Below the pieces are notes generated by a model. The model was given only the letters and a program-made list of their open reading frames with translations, made no database searches and was not told the DNA's origin. A program made the translations under genes and the position numbers. Source: Eretmocerus hayati (taxonomy: Eukaryota; Arthropoda; Insecta; Hymenoptera; Aphelinidae). Taken from it: 64,000 bases of DNA. Location: positions 51,066,954-51,130,953 of the forward strand of contig CM056742.1 in assembly GCA_029851415.1 (NCBI GenBank), in the 5' to 3' direction. How positions within the stretch are numbered: position 1 is the first letter of the stretch; the number at the start of each line of letters is the position of its first letter. Shown here in pieces: positions 1-12,269 of the stretch.

Positions 1-780
1 GCTGAGCAAGCGGTCGTCGGCTCCTGGCGCACGTTACGCGCCCCGTTCTACTTGCGCCGGGCGCTGCTACTCCGGGAACCTCGCTCGGGACGGTGGCGTT
101 GCCTCGCCGTCTGCGTCGTCGTCTCGGTCACACGGGGTCGCGGTTCGGCCAATTTGAAAGAGCTTGCACTCGGCTCCATTGATGGGTGGCAAGAGTGCAG
201 CCGCGTGTCTCGCGCTACGCAAGTTCACACCTCGTCGTCCAGTCGAACGATTATCGCCGTCGAGGGTGGCTCCCGCGGTGCAGCAAAGTTTCGCATGCCC
301 TCGTTATTAACGCTGCAGGCTAGGCTGTACACGCGGAGAGCAAGGCTCGCGGGCACCCACACTGCACGGAGCTTGGACTGCTCGTTGGACTGGCAGGAAG
401 AACTGGACCGTACGGCTATCCACGAACGAGGCGCGGGTGGTATTTCCGATGCGACTGAAGAGCATCCGGGCGGAGAGGGAGCTTCTCCCGCTCGACCCGC
501 GTGACGATCCAAAATCAACGTGCGCAGAGCATGCGCGACATGCCGCGTGGGTGGTTGTTTTAATATAGATGCTATATGCTGTGCTCAGTGTATTCTATAC
601 ATGGAAGTCGGCCACGAAATCTCCAAGATACGCGTGTTACAATTTGAGCACGCGCCCATCACGCAGACAAGCGCAGAGCGCCCGAAGCTGACTGCGCGCG
701 CACTCGCGCACGTGCCTCTGTTTACTCTCAGAGAGGTGTCGATTGGTGTCGATTGAGAGTGAGCAAGCTCCAGAAGTGAG
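1..780. other. CpG-rich block, no gene recognised
   Basis: This segment is clearly richer in G, C and CpG than the AT-rich DNA that follows. It has overlapping open frames on both strands (about 52-504 plus, 225-518 minus), but their composition looks like GC-driven openness and I recognise no domain. It could be a promoter or 5' UTR region of a gene lying left of the window, or a first exon. I infer this only from base composition. Confidence 0.35.
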
Positions 781-3446
781 CCAAATACGATAATTCTTTA
801 GCTCATGAATCATTAGATGATTTCCAAATGAGACGTACGTTTTTTCGGCTCGTACTCTCTATATAAATCATCAGCATTCAATCCACACTGTACACTGATC
901 TTCCATGATGTCTTACAATAGTTTTAATGTTAAAACCATCCAAAGTTTTTTACTCTCCGAATTTGGAACCCTTTATACTGACTTGTTTACAGTCAATCAA
1001 TGCCGACCAACCGAAACAGTTTTACCTTCGAGGCACATATCTAACTAGAAGACATTGCACATTGATACCTCAAGCTAGATGTCAAAATTGTCGAGAAAAT
1101 AATTTAATAGCCTGACTATGTTATGGATCTATACAGCGTCCTAACAATTTTTTTTAAACTCATGGGCTATTGCTCCACTTAGAGATTTCATTTTTTTTTT
1201 TTTTTTATTTAATGAGATTTCATTTTCAGCAGCCGAGAACCAACTTCTCAATTCATACGCACAATACGCAAAACCTGTGACCCTAATAACGTAACCCCTC
1301 AGCGAAACTCCTATTATTCGGACTATTATTTAATCAACCGTACATGATATGAGTAATTCTCACGACTCGTTTATTTTCGGGTTACACGGTCATAGGCGCG
1401 TTCTTTAGAGCGACAGGCCAACCAAAAAATCCTCATACATAGTTTTCAATCGGTACAACCTAGAACGAGTTGTGTTTGACCCGAGCTGAAAAAAACTCAT
1501 AAGAGTCGATTATTATCATGATCCGCGCGGTGTTACCCGCACGTGGTTTTGGCATTTCCAGCCTCATTCTTACAAGACTCCGTCTCAGAAGTGAGTATAA
1601 AATGCAATGCCAATGCCATGCAAATACGTTCACATAGATGTAAACTATCATGTTTTTAATGCCGGGCACGTGTGCCTATCGATGAGTGGAAGTGCGAACT
1701 ATTACAAAATCGTTTCCTGGATTCGACGAGTTTATTTTCGCTCACCAACGTCGTAAAACCTAAGAGATCCATATTTTTTCATTTATTTATCTAAAGAATA
1801 TACTGGTTTTGACCTGGAACACACAAAGAAAATGCTATGACCCAGATGAGTGTGCCAAGCTTGAGATTGGAGTGATTAATTACTGACGAGATTAACGTCC
1901 TCGCGAGAATCGACTGTAAAAAGCACAAATATCTCGAGCATCCCTACAAATCGAACGGTGGCCCCATCTTCGCTCTTTCGAGAATTTTGACGGAAATCAT
2001 ATTGAAAGATATAAGGAAGTGTGTCTTGTTGATTTTTGCTCCAAAAGCCTAAAAATTAGTTTGGTTCGAGTTCTTCAAACAAAACGCACAGGGACGATTC
2101 TTACCCTGTTTGGTAAGCAGTTACATCTTTGCTCCAAAATATTTTTTTCGAGTAAGTGTGTGTCGAGGATGATCATTTTCTTGTTCTTTTGATGGCAACA
2201 AACGTGTGAAGAATGGGAAATTTTAATTTTGCTCGTGTGAGCTAGCCAATTCTACATGAACTTGTGAGGCTCGTCAAATGGACTCATACAAATATCTGAT
2301 TGTAATCTACAGGGAAGTTCTCAAGAAGATTTTGACCGTATTAGCTTTAGAACCGGTTCCTTCCATCGTGTGCGTGAAAGAGTTTTGAATTCTAGCTTTT
2401 TTGTGGTTAGAATGTTAACGAGTCGTGAGAATCACCCATAATTCGCATTGTAGTGCCAACTCATCCAGAACGTGAGCTGGTCTTCCATTTTTAAACGCTT
2501 TTATTGCACTTCACCGAGTTGCTAGTTCGGCAGCTGCCCGACTAGTGAATTTTTTAAAATAGGGACACTATACAATTTCGTCATTTCTGTCCAATCATGA
2601 TGCACAATTTTTTGTTAGCTCCTCCCACAAGATATACGTCGTTTGCTCGTACGCGTTAGGGCCAAACAATATTGCTGAAACGAGTGTGTAAAGTAAACGT
2701 AAGTGTGTGGTTTAATACTTTGTGCTTGTGTCCCGGTGTATTTTTTTTCTCAGCGTATAAGTTGCCTAATATTCTGGCTTTATCGTAGATGACATGGTTA
2801 GCAATGTGCGATCGTAAACATTTCCACGAATTGTAACGTGAGAGGGAGAGAGATGGCATAATTTTGGTGTCTCTCTCACACATTGAGAAGGTGCTAGCGC
2901 CATCTGCTTTGGGAAGATCGTATTTTGTCGATAGGAAGTATGTTTACGCGGATACGCGGTATGCGTTAAGAAATAAATACGTCAAACGTCAATGATCGAA
3001 GAGCGCGAGTATTTGAATCCTATGCAGACACGCGAGCGCGGCCGTGTACTTCATTGCCCATATGAGAACATGGAGCACGCATGCATCAACCCAATTTTTT
3101 TTTTTTTTTTTTTTGGTGGTTCATGACCCAAGAAACAAAGTTGCAATTCGGTTTTTTCTTACAAGTTCGGAGAGTACTTGCTTTCAATCATTCAAAATCA
3201 GTACGTCTGACGACTGAATCGGAGTCCACGGACAGTAAGTATCGCGCGGAAATCTGAATTTCAGAATAATTCGAACTATTTGAATGTCTGGCGCATATAC
3301 GAGCAAACGCCTTTTGTCCAACTTTCTGTATTCAGGCCAGTTTTGATTTGTTGCCTCGGATCGGGTAAAATCACGTATTTCTGATCACTCGTAGCTCGTA
3401 ATAATTAGGCCTCGGGGTTGATTTTGACAAAAAAATGATTAAATAA
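781..3446. other. AT-rich non-coding stretch
   Basis: I see no gene or clear repeat here. There are poly-T runs near 1190 and 3096, and only short open frames without recognisable motifs. A short stretch near 2490 resembles one near 42450 (both run through a TTTTATTGCACT-like string), which may mark an old dispersed repeat. Confidence 0.4.
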
Positions 3447-4066
3447 ACGAACAACTAACTATGCAAGATATAACTGAGCACATCAAATAGTTAACTATGT
3501 TTCTAAAGTATGATGACAGTTAACTATATGATACATTTTAATGGTGAAAATGAAAAATGGTTGACACAACTTTTGATTTCGGTGTTCGATTGCTAAAAAT
3601 AGCTTCTACACCTTGTAACGAGAAGTGAAAGCGTGGGGCGCAAAAATATCCAAACAAACCATTACGAGACCAAGTGTTTCATTTCATTAGTTCGTTGAAA
3701 CCTTCACATATAGCTCACTATTTTCGAGGTATACACATGAGGTATCATATTTGTCGAGAAAATGAAGATGCTTGATAACTTGTGTGCCTGGACCAGAATA
3801 TATTACCAAGTTTCTCAACAACCTTATTACAACAATTATATAATCTCAACTGCTTGGGATAAAGATGCCCCACGCCTTTAGTTTTTGTGATAAGAAGTGG
3901 AAGTCAATTTTTAGCAAGCGAACACCGAAATCGCAAGTTGTGTCAACCATTTTTCATTTTCACCATTAAAATATATCATACTTATAGTTAAGTGTCATCA
4001 TACTTTCGAACATAGTTAACTATTCGATGTGCCAAGTTATATCTTGCATAGTCAGGTTTTGTTCGT
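3447..4066. repeat. Foldback/MITE-like inverted repeat (~620 bp)
   Basis: The left arm (about 3447-3610) and right arm (about 3900-4066) are reverse complements with scattered mismatches. Both contain ACTATGCAAGATATAACT and the AAAATGGTTGACACAACTT stretch. The terminus reads ACGAAC on both sides. The ~285 bp between the arms is not palindromic and has no coding motif. No target duplication is obvious. It is most simply a non-autonomous DNA transposon of unknown superfamily. Confidence 0.75.
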
Positions 4067-5361
4067 TGTCAAGTGAATAAAAGCGTTTTTTAAAAGTTTT
4101 CTTTTACCAATTTTTAACTAGTGAACTCCGAACCTCTCTATTTGAATTTCCCTACACGTGTTCTATTGAGATACACTTCACATTAAAAATGGGGACCCTA
4201 TGATCATATATCTGTATATTAATACTTACACTTCCTTTCATAAATAATGGATGATGTGGGGTCTCAATAAAACAGTGATATTTTCAATATACTTAGACGT
4301 ACGGACATTTTGGAAAAAGCATCTTGAAGATCATAAAAAATCTATCGATTCATGTGTTTGAAACATTCCTCGCGTTGTTTTTGATGGCAACGATGAAAAT
4401 CTAAAAAAATTCCCCTTCAATCAATCACCTACAACTTTGGCGGGAGTAATTTGATAACAAAAATACTCACGGGATCTTGTAAATCTTTTCAAAACTTAAA
4501 ATTTCCTGTTTTTGAAGTTCTCTCTAGGACAAGTCCGTAAGGGATATGTGAAAGCCGTTATGCAATAGAATTTCAAGAGACTAGGACTCGAATACTATAA
4601 AAAAATCGTCGCTGCTGCAAGTGATTCAATATCATGCAACAATAATGTCCCGGCCTTACGAACCTCAGTTTTCCACTCGGTGATTGCAAAATTCGCAAGA
4701 TACGAGCGCAACGGGTGTCACGCGCATGAACTGACAATTTTCACTAATATCATTCAGATTTGTCAGATTAAAATCGAGGATATCGAACTTTCTTTGTATC
4801 CGTACTATCTCCCAAGGGTATGGAGAAGTTTGACGAGTTCCACAATCTGAATCTTTTCATCTACCCTCGAAAAATCAAATTTGAGTCTGTCAAAATTCGG
4901 TTGACATTTTCGCGGACTTGCCCTCTACGACCTTTCCTGTCCAAGTAATGAAAGTGGTGCATGCTACGGTATCTCTATAAGCGTCCATGTAATTATCAGT
5001 TGTCTTTCAGAGTTCGTGGCTGTGGCGAAAAGGGTCGCACAAATATTTCACAAGAGATTGAATTTGTAGATTTGTGGACGATCTACAGTATCCCGTTGGA
5101 ATCTTCACGATTGAATCTTTCACATCTAAATTACAAGTAGTTGATTGGGATAACTTTTTTGAACTCTCAACGTCACCTGAGCCCAGCTAAAGAATACTGG
5201 TAACAAGTAAGAGTTGGAAAGAATTATTGAAATACTCTTTCCAAACTGCGCCCGAGAAACGTTGTAAAATTTGACATCGGGTAACGTAGACAGAATTATG
5301 GTCGAAACTTTTAACTGAGAAAATCGCCTGAAAAATTTGCTCAATACACAAGTCAGGCTAG
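4067..5361. repeat. Diverged dispersed repeat, no gene
   Basis: About 4310-4540 (around AAGCATCTTGAAGATCATAA and the later CTTCAATCAATCACCTACAA) matches, in inverse orientation and with many mismatches, about 9465-9680. A shorter relative begins near 23890. The part around 4970-5060 also resembles the right part of the 8920-9450 palindrome. The stretch is probably an old dispersed repeat; I see no coding region. Confidence 0.45.
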
Positions 5362-5474
5362 TATAACTATTCTCTCTAAATGGATTCGAGTGAAAATTTA
5401 TTCGACTCGAGTGAAACTTTCACTCAAAGTCGAGTTGCACCATTCTCATTCGAATTCTTTCAGAGAGTAGCTAT
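5362..5474. repeat. Short hairpin MITE (~113 bp)
   Basis: The ends ATAACTATTCTCTCTAAATG and the inverse of CTTTCAGAGAGTAGCTAT pair imperfectly. Inside, a second palindrome around TCGACTCGAGTGAAA / TTTCACTCAAAGTCGA forms the tip. There is no coding capacity and no clear target duplication. Confidence 0.5.
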
Positions 5475-5700
5475 CGCGATGATGCGTGAGCTGGGAGGCG
5501 AATATAATCGCCATCTCGTATATGAGCGAATCTCATTCTAGTGATTTTTGGCTCCGGCAATGAAGGGATTTTAAAAGGGCTGCACACTGCCCACACAATT
5601 TTTTATTGACATTCTACCACTTGAAGGTTCATGGAATGTTGGCGTAACTCACTGCCGAGACCCGCATCTAGTCACATGGCCAGAAAGTGAGAAACCTTAT

Positions 5701-6468
5701 AAGGGGCCATCCATAAACTACGTAGACCGCTTTCAATTATTTTTAACCCCCCCCCCTCCCCCCGTAGTCAATCGTAGTTTTTTGTCCAATCTGACCCCCT
5801 CTCCCCCCAAAAAACTACGTAGCTTTTCCAAAAATGATAAATATTTTATTCCATCAAAAAGAACCAAAGATCCTGAAATTGATCTATCTCATGCTGTGCA
5901 TCATCTGGGAACGATTTGTCTGATTTCAAGGAGTGCCACAGTTTATTGCATCCATCCTGTAATTTCTGTTTTGAAGGCTCATCTAAATAAAACGCTCTGT
6001 ATGTGTCGTAGATGTCGTATATAATGGCTTTGGAACTTCCATGTCGATTCACCATATATCACACACAACGAGAGAAATCACTATTTATGCTGCACCTTAT
6101 AAAACAATTACACTTGCACTTCGCGACGAATATTGCTCCAATCATTTGTAAATCTTGAAGATTCGTATAACGAATATAGCAGGTCACCTGGATCATGATC
6201 CATAATGAAAATCGTAACACACACATACACACACTTGAGTCTGGCAGATGATACGGTTCAACATATAATATACAGGTAGAAAGAGAAGGAGGTGAAAAGC
6301 GGGACAGGAGCGCGGGCACTTCGTTGAGCGCGCAATTCAAAAATTTGAGTCTACATAGCAAAGCCGATGGCCCCCCTCCCCCCCTCCCCCGTAGTCCAAC
6401 GTAGTTTTTTGATTAAATTTTTGACCCCCTCCCCCCTGTCCGCCTACGTAGTTTATGGATGGCCCCTT
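5701..6468. mobile_element. TIR element with GGGGCCATCC ends (768 bp)
   Basis: The termini AAGGGGCCATCCATAAACTA and its reverse complement lie at 5701 and 6468. Both ends continue into C-rich tracts followed by CGTAGT-containing sequence, giving terminal inverted repeats of about 120 bp. The ~500 bp centre is not palindromic and includes a minus-strand open frame at 5846-6055. Flanking TTATAA and TTAATA might be a degraded target duplication, but I cannot assign it. A related GGATCGTCCATAAA string occurs at about 35855. Probably a non-autonomous DNA transposon. Confidence 0.75.
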
Positions 6469-6871
6469 AATATACATGTTCACCTTGTTCCCGAGTGTAT
6501 AATCAGAGTGTCCCTTATTTTTCAACTTGTTTTTATCCTTACGGGCGCCCCTCAGATAGTTTCTGTATGACAAAAAATGAGAAACCCACTCCTATATATA
6601 CACCAAAAGAGAATTTCAACCGTGCTGACACGGACCAACATTTTATCAAAAAGGGTGTAGAGAACACCTAAGAATCTTCCCGTCCCGACATTTTCAAGCT
6701 CTACGCAAGGGTGGCACTTTGGGTCAGCTTCGAGTGTGGTGGAGTCTCGCGCCCTATCTGACCCCTAAAAAAAAAAAAATAAGTCATCGGATTTAGTGAC
6801 AAATGGTCGCGTAAAGCTCGAGGAAGAAGGAAGATTGGTGAATCATTCGTGTAGATCGTTTAAAAATCTAT

Positions 6872-8919
6872 AAAGGGACTCGGCGGGTAAGCATCGTGAA
6901 TCGGCCCTTGTCGGGTATTGGTCCAGGAGTAATTTTTCCCAGTTCCTTACACCAAAGTTAGTGGCGAAGAAGGTTCCTTAGGTCCCAAGGTCGCCTCTAT
7001 AGTGTACGGCACCCTGAGAACCGTCTAAAAAACGCTAAAAATCGATGTTCCATCAACTGAATCGCATTTCAACGCATTTTGATGAATCGTTTTGAAAATT
7101 TTTTTGTATATCCTTGAGACTGTACCAAATGATGAAAAGATATTCTCGTGTCTACAACTTTTGATTAAGGCCTCTAAAAAAATTCCAGAAAGTTAAAAAT
7201 CGGTTTTTGACACAGTTATCCACGATTCCAGCAAGATTTGACCATTCCATCGTGTTTATCGAGTCATTTTGCATCGAAAATCATTTTGAAACATATTGTT
7301 TTGGGTGGTGGAAAGTGGTCAAAAATGTAAAAATCCGTTTTTTAAGCAAATTCTGACTCACTAATTAGCATTTCCTGCGCATGCGCATTCTTCTACGTCT
7401 CCGAGAATATCTTCAATCGATAGCTGATGTAATTTCTTTCAAAACGACCACTTGAGGAGGTCAATTTGATGCAGTAGAACCCGAGATCTAGCTGGTCCAA
7501 AAAATCCAAGGTACTAAATCCGTGACGGCCCCTTCAATGGGCCTGAAAAATGCGAATTTTGAATTGGAGTGTTCCAGAGAGGTGAACATGTATTTTTTAT
7601 GTATTTTTTAGCGTAGAAACCGAATCCGTGGTCAGTTTGGTTCCCAGCCTTCAAGATTTTTTACCCGACTCAAAACAATAGCTCGATAGTAAAGGGTTAG
7701 CCTTTTTACTTACATTCCTGGTGCATGACGAGTGTATAAATAGATTTGGATCGGGTACATATTGAATGTATCCATGTTTTTTTACGTATCTTGACCAACT
7801 GAGAACGATGTCGATGGGGACGATATCGTGGCTCGAGGATGAGTTGGGAGTGAGCTGTCGCTAGACAATCTGGATTTGGTTTTTCAGTCTCATTCTCAGG
7901 AGGCTGAATCAACTAGTGAATGTCTCACTCCCAACTCATCCTCGAGCCCCGATACCATCATCATCGTTCTCAGTTGTTCAGGATACGTGAAAAAACATGG
8001 ATACATTCAATATGGACCCGATCCAAATCTATTTATACACTCGTCATGCACCAAGATTGTAAGTAAAAAGGCTAAAAATGACCCTTTACTATCAAGCTAG
8101 TTTTTTGAGTCGGGTGAAAAATCTTGAAGGCTGGGAACCAAATTGACCGCGGATTCGGTTTCTACGCTAAAAAATACATAAAAAACACATGTTCACCTCT
8201 CTGGAACACTCCAATTCGAAATGAGCATTTTTCAGGCCCATTGAAGGGGCCGCAGCTTCACGGATTTGGTACCTTGGATTTTTTGATCTTTTGGACCAGC
8301 TAGATCTCGGGTTCTACTGCATCAAATTGACCTCCTCAAGTGGTCGTTTTGAAAGAAATTACATCAGCTATCGATTGAAGATATTCTCGGAGACGTAGAA
8401 GAATGCGCATGCGCAGGAAATGCTAATTAGTGAGTCAGAATTTGCTTAAAAAACGGATTTTTACATTTTTGACCACTTTCCGCCACCCAAAACAATATGT
8501 TTCAAAATGATTTTCGATGCAAAATGACTCGATAAACACGATGGAATGGTCAAATCTTGCTGGAATCGTGGATAACTGTGTCAAAAACCGATTTTTAACT
8601 TTCTGGAATTTTTTTAGAGGCCTTAATCAAAAGTTGTAGACACGAGAATATCTTTTCATCATTTGGTACAGTCTCAAGGATATACAAAAAAATTTTCAAA
8701 ACGATTCATCAAAATGCGTTGAAATGCGATTCAGTTGATGGAACATCGATTTTTAGCGTTTTTTAGACGGTTCTCAGGGTGCCGTACACTATAGAGGCGA
8801 CCTTGGGACCTAAGGAACCTTTTTCGCCACTAACTTTGGTGTTAGGAACTGGGAAAAATTACTCCTGAACCAATACCCGACAAGGGCCGATTAACCATGC
8901 TTACCCGCCTAGTCCCTTT
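6872..8919. mobile_element. Giant near-complete palindrome (~2.05 kb foldback)
   Basis: Two arms of roughly 985 bp are reverse complements over their whole length, from AAAGGGACTCGGCGGGTAAG at the left end to its inverse at 8919. Only about 65 bp of spacer lies near 7857-7922. Long stretches are identical, for example around 7380-7500 versus 8295-8405, including the palindrome TGCGCATGCGC in both arms. The similar open frames on opposite strands (7706-7912 and 7876-8100) are mirror images and not evidence of a gene. A transcript across it would form a very long hairpin. Confidence 0.9.
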
Positions 8920-9450
8920 GGTCCTTTGTAAAATTTTCGTGCGATCCTTCCTGTCTGACTTACGAGGTCCGAAAGAAAACTTTGTATTAACATAGGTTGC
9001 TTATGGAGATACCGGGCCTGCATGGCGCCTGTTTAATTTTCTCTCGCTTTATTCTGGGGCAAAATTGGATTAAAAAAGTATCATGGCACATGATTTCAAT
9101 GTAAAATAATCTCAGCTTTCAGAATATTTCATCAGATTTTGTCCAAGACTTGAGGTAGCAACGATTTCTCGGAATTTGATGTGAAAATTAATAAATTTCG
9201 TGTTTTGCACCTATAGGTCACATTTGAAACAAAATCTGACGAAATATTCTGAAAGATGAGATCATTGTGCGTCGAAATCATGTGCCATGGTATTTTTTAA
9301 AACCAATTTTGCCCTAGAATAGAGCGAAAGAAAATTAAACAGGTGCGAGTAGGCTCGGCATCTCCATAAGCACCCTATGTTAAAACAAAGTTTTCTTTCG
9401 GAACTCATAAGTCAGACGGGAAGGGTCGCACGAAAATTTTACAAAGGACC
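8920..9450. mobile_element. Second palindrome abutting the first (~530 bp)
   Basis: The ends GGTCCTTTGTAAAATTTTCG at 8920 and its reverse complement ending at 9450 bound arms of about 245 bp, centred near 9185. The left terminus begins at the base after the last base of the 6872-8919 palindrome. No gene is present. The sequence right of it (about 9465-9680) is an inverted relative of 4310-4540. Confidence 0.85.
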
Positions 9451-9994
9451 AAATTTTAAGATTTTTCAACGGTTTACAAGATCCTGTGAGTACTTTTGTG
9501 ATCGGATCACTCCCGTCAAAATTGTACGTGATTGATTGAAGGAGAATTTTTTCTGATTTTCAACTACGTGTACGGGCACTTAAAAAGCACGTAAAAATTA
9601 TCAAAACTCTTGAATTGATAGATTTTTTTGTGCTCTTCAAAACCCTTTTCTCGGAATTCCCGTACGACTAATCAAATTGGAAATGTCACTGTTTGAGCGA
9701 GACCCTATGTGTTCCAGTATTTATGGTAGGGAATCAATCATGGTGAAGATTTCAAAATACCAATGCTGAAACAAAACGTCTGCTTCTCAGCTCGCGAGAA
9801 AACATTAAGAGTATTTTAGAGAGGTACTGATTTTGTCTCAAAAATTTGCTCCTCTCTAGAGTCCAGGCCACGGTCCAGGCTTATTCGCCCGAGTGTGGAA
9901 TTCCACACACAGGAGCAGCCCGAGTGTGGTTTGACCACACCAACCACACCCAAAGTGCCGCCCCTGGATAGAACCCCGTTTAAGGTCTCAGAGT
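9451..9994. repeat. Dispersed-repeat tail and GTGTGG palindromes
   Basis: About 9465-9680 is the diverged inverted relative of 4310-4540. Around 9890-9980 there are short palindromes built from GAGTGTGG / CCACAC. The string GGGCGGCACTTTGGGTGTGG (read on the minus strand near 9960) resembles GGGTGGCACTTTGGG near 6709, so an older element may span 6700-9990. I found no matching target duplication. Confidence 0.4.
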
Positions 9995-10636
9995 GCTTTG
10001 AGACATCATTTTCGATGCAGAATTTGCTGTTAAATTCAAATTTTCATTGATATTCATGATTTATTGCGACCTGAATCCCAAATTATGTCCATTTCCGCGA
10101 ACAAAATCTCGTATCTCTCTCACCAACAGTTCAATGAATCATAAAAGCTCCCTATGATACTTACTGCTGGGTAAAATTCCATGGAAGATCCATTGCCGAT
10201 TCCAGATCTGAGGTAGAAGATTGTTCAAGTGCTGATTTTCAAGACTTTTCGATTTTATACTTGAATTTTTTCATCATTTCTCTGTATCAAAGCTTTGCTG
10301 TATTTGATGTAGAGCCCCAAAAGACTTGGAGACATCATTTCTCAGGTGAAATTTGATGTTTAATACGAATTTGAACTGATATTGACGGTTAATTGTGACC
10401 TAGGTACCGGAAAATTGAATTTATCGGCCCCAAAGACTTGTTTTCGATCATTCTTCCTCATTTCCTTCCTGGCCAGCAGTTCAATGAGTTCCAAGAGCTC
10501 TCTAAAATACTTCTTCTTAAACAGAATGTAGATGGAGAATTTTTAATTGATTTTTAATTTATTTTATTTTATACTTCAATTTTTCCACCATTTCTCTGTT
10601 TCGAAGTTTTGATGAGTCTGGTGTAGAGTCTCAAAG
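9995..10636. repeat. ~313 bp tandem repeat, units 1 and 2 (unit 3 split)
   Basis: Unit 1 (about 9995-10307) and unit 2 (about 10308-10618) align in order: GAGACATCATTT, the AATTTGATATTSA region, CAGCAGTTCAATGAGT, then TTTCTCTGT and GTGTAGAG. The third unit begins at about 10619, is cut at 10636, and resumes at about 17047 with TTGGAAATATCATCG. The array therefore predates the insertion at 10639. Confidence 0.75.
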
Positions 10637-11299
10637 TAAGGTAAGTGTACCCAACTTGCCCCCACTAAGCCATTTTCTCAATAACTTTGGCCCACCTCCA
10701 TGTTTTCCAACGTACCTTAACTCATTTTTAAGCTTGTCTTAAGACCTTTAAAATGAGCTAAAATACGTTCAATTTGGATATAGTGGAGCCGAGCTGTTTG
10801 AATTCTTCCAAGAGGTGATTTTTGAGAGTTTACAAAAGTGTGTACCCAACTTGCCCCCATCATTTAAAACAATGTAAATCGGCGATGAAATGGCTTTGAT
10901 CCGTTTTGATGAAACGGACGCGCAGCGGCATTTATAGCTTTTAGTTGGCCCAAAACACTGTTTCCGACCTATTTTGACGTGATAAACACGTTCTGAGTGG
11001 TAAAAAAAGCCATACTGCACGCCTTTCCGAGATAACCATATGGGGGCATTAGGGTGGTCCTTATTTCCCAAGTTTCACCGATCCTTTCTCCCCCCCTCTG
11101 GATACCTTCTTTGAGCCAAAAAAACGTGGGGGAAACTTTTCCCGAGCCCCTAGAGAGTGATTTAATAGTGCCTCAAAGAGCATCTTGCTTTGAAATTCAA
11201 GTAAAAAATAACGCTTTTTGTGATTTTTCTGTCCCTATGTTCGAGCTCTTAAAACTTAGCGTTTGTTCGCGAATGTAAAAGTGGGGATACATATTTTCA

Positions 11300-11690
11300 C
11301 GTAAAATTTGATGCTGAATCGAAATCCATCGTTATATTTTGGGTATAATGTCGCCCAACGTGAGAAAAATGCGTTTTTCCACCGAGAAAGCACCTTAAGC
11401 GAGTCTTTCACGCCCGAATCGAGTGTCTCAGGCGCGACTCACTCTCTCAAGATTAATCTGAACCACCTAATTTCATGTAAAAAAAACACGCTAAATTAGA
11501 ATCCATCGTTATTTTTTAGGTATAATGTCGCCCAACGTGAGAAAAATGCGTTTTTCCACCGAGAAAGCACCTTAAGCGAGTCTTTCACGCCCGAATCGAG
11601 TGTCTGGCGTGACTTGCTCTCTCAAGATTAATCGAAACCACCTGATTTCATGTAAAAATACGCTGCTGAAAGTGATTAGCAGAAAGCTTC
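11300..11690 (+). repeat. ~178 bp tandem units, left arm (copies 1-2)
   Basis: Two units repeat GGTATAATGTCGCCCAACGT, then AAAGCACCTTAAGCGAGTCT, then CGAATCGAGTGTCT, ending in a CATGTAAAAA-type string. A third copy sits at 13556-13735. The right arm carries the same unit inverted. Confidence 0.85.
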
Positions 11691-11990
11691 CTCCAAGCGT
11701 CATATGATGATAATTAGAATAACCAGACCATCATCATTCTAAAATTGTATGAAAAATATAATGTGAAATTCCTTTCCACATGATAATTGAAACTATATTA
11801 TACTTCTTTGTATCTCTATTAATATCAATATAAATCTCATAAATCAGATATTCGTTAAAAAATTCTACATTCTCACAATTACAATACCAATTCCAAATTA
11901 TCAATCTCATCGATCACTTGACGAACTTTACATCAAAGCAAAATCTCATCCTAAGAAAATCTCCTTTGGATATTCTTCTATGACTCCTGA

Positions 11991-12269
11991 TTATATAATT
12001 TTCAGTAGATGTCTTCTCATTACTTCTGAATCTCTGCAATACATAGTGAACGAGGGATCATTCTTAAAGCATACAGTGATTGCGTAAGCAGTTGCGAATA
12101 GACCGCATGAACTTTGGTCTAGTTGCTTTTGTACTTTTTTGAATATCACTTCTTTTACATCTAGTTCTGGATATCTCTTTCTGATGAAAGCTTTTTCTCT
12201 TGGATCCAAATTTTCATATCCATGTTCATCACAATAGAGACTGTCATAAATGTATAGTGATGGTGGGTT
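11991..12269 (-). pseudogene. Ulp1-like cysteine peptidase fragment (C48-like)
   Basis: The minus-strand frame encodes about 92 residues ending at a TAA at 11991. It contains VQKQLDQSSCGLFATAYAI: a Q and a following C in the arrangement of the Ulp1/SENP oxyanion glutamine and catalytic cysteine. It continues into a hydrophobic helix-like stretch and an RRHLLKII tail. The upstream part with the catalytic His and Asp is missing, because the frame runs into the ~310 bp tandem repeat at 12270. The family occurs in sumo proteases and in many transposon-borne proteins. Here it lies inside the 11050-16617 foldback, so it is most likely a captured or element-derived remnant, not a host gene. Confidence 0.6.

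Noticed and set aside
52..504. 150-codon open frame in the CpG-rich left edge
   Set aside because: An overlapping frame on the other strand is equally open; no domain, and GC-rich sequence lacks stops by chance.
6700..9990. Outer element with GGGYGGCACTTTGGG ends enclosing the palindromes
   Set aside because: Only about 15-20 bp match and the flanking 8 bp differ (GCTCTACG against GATAGAAC).
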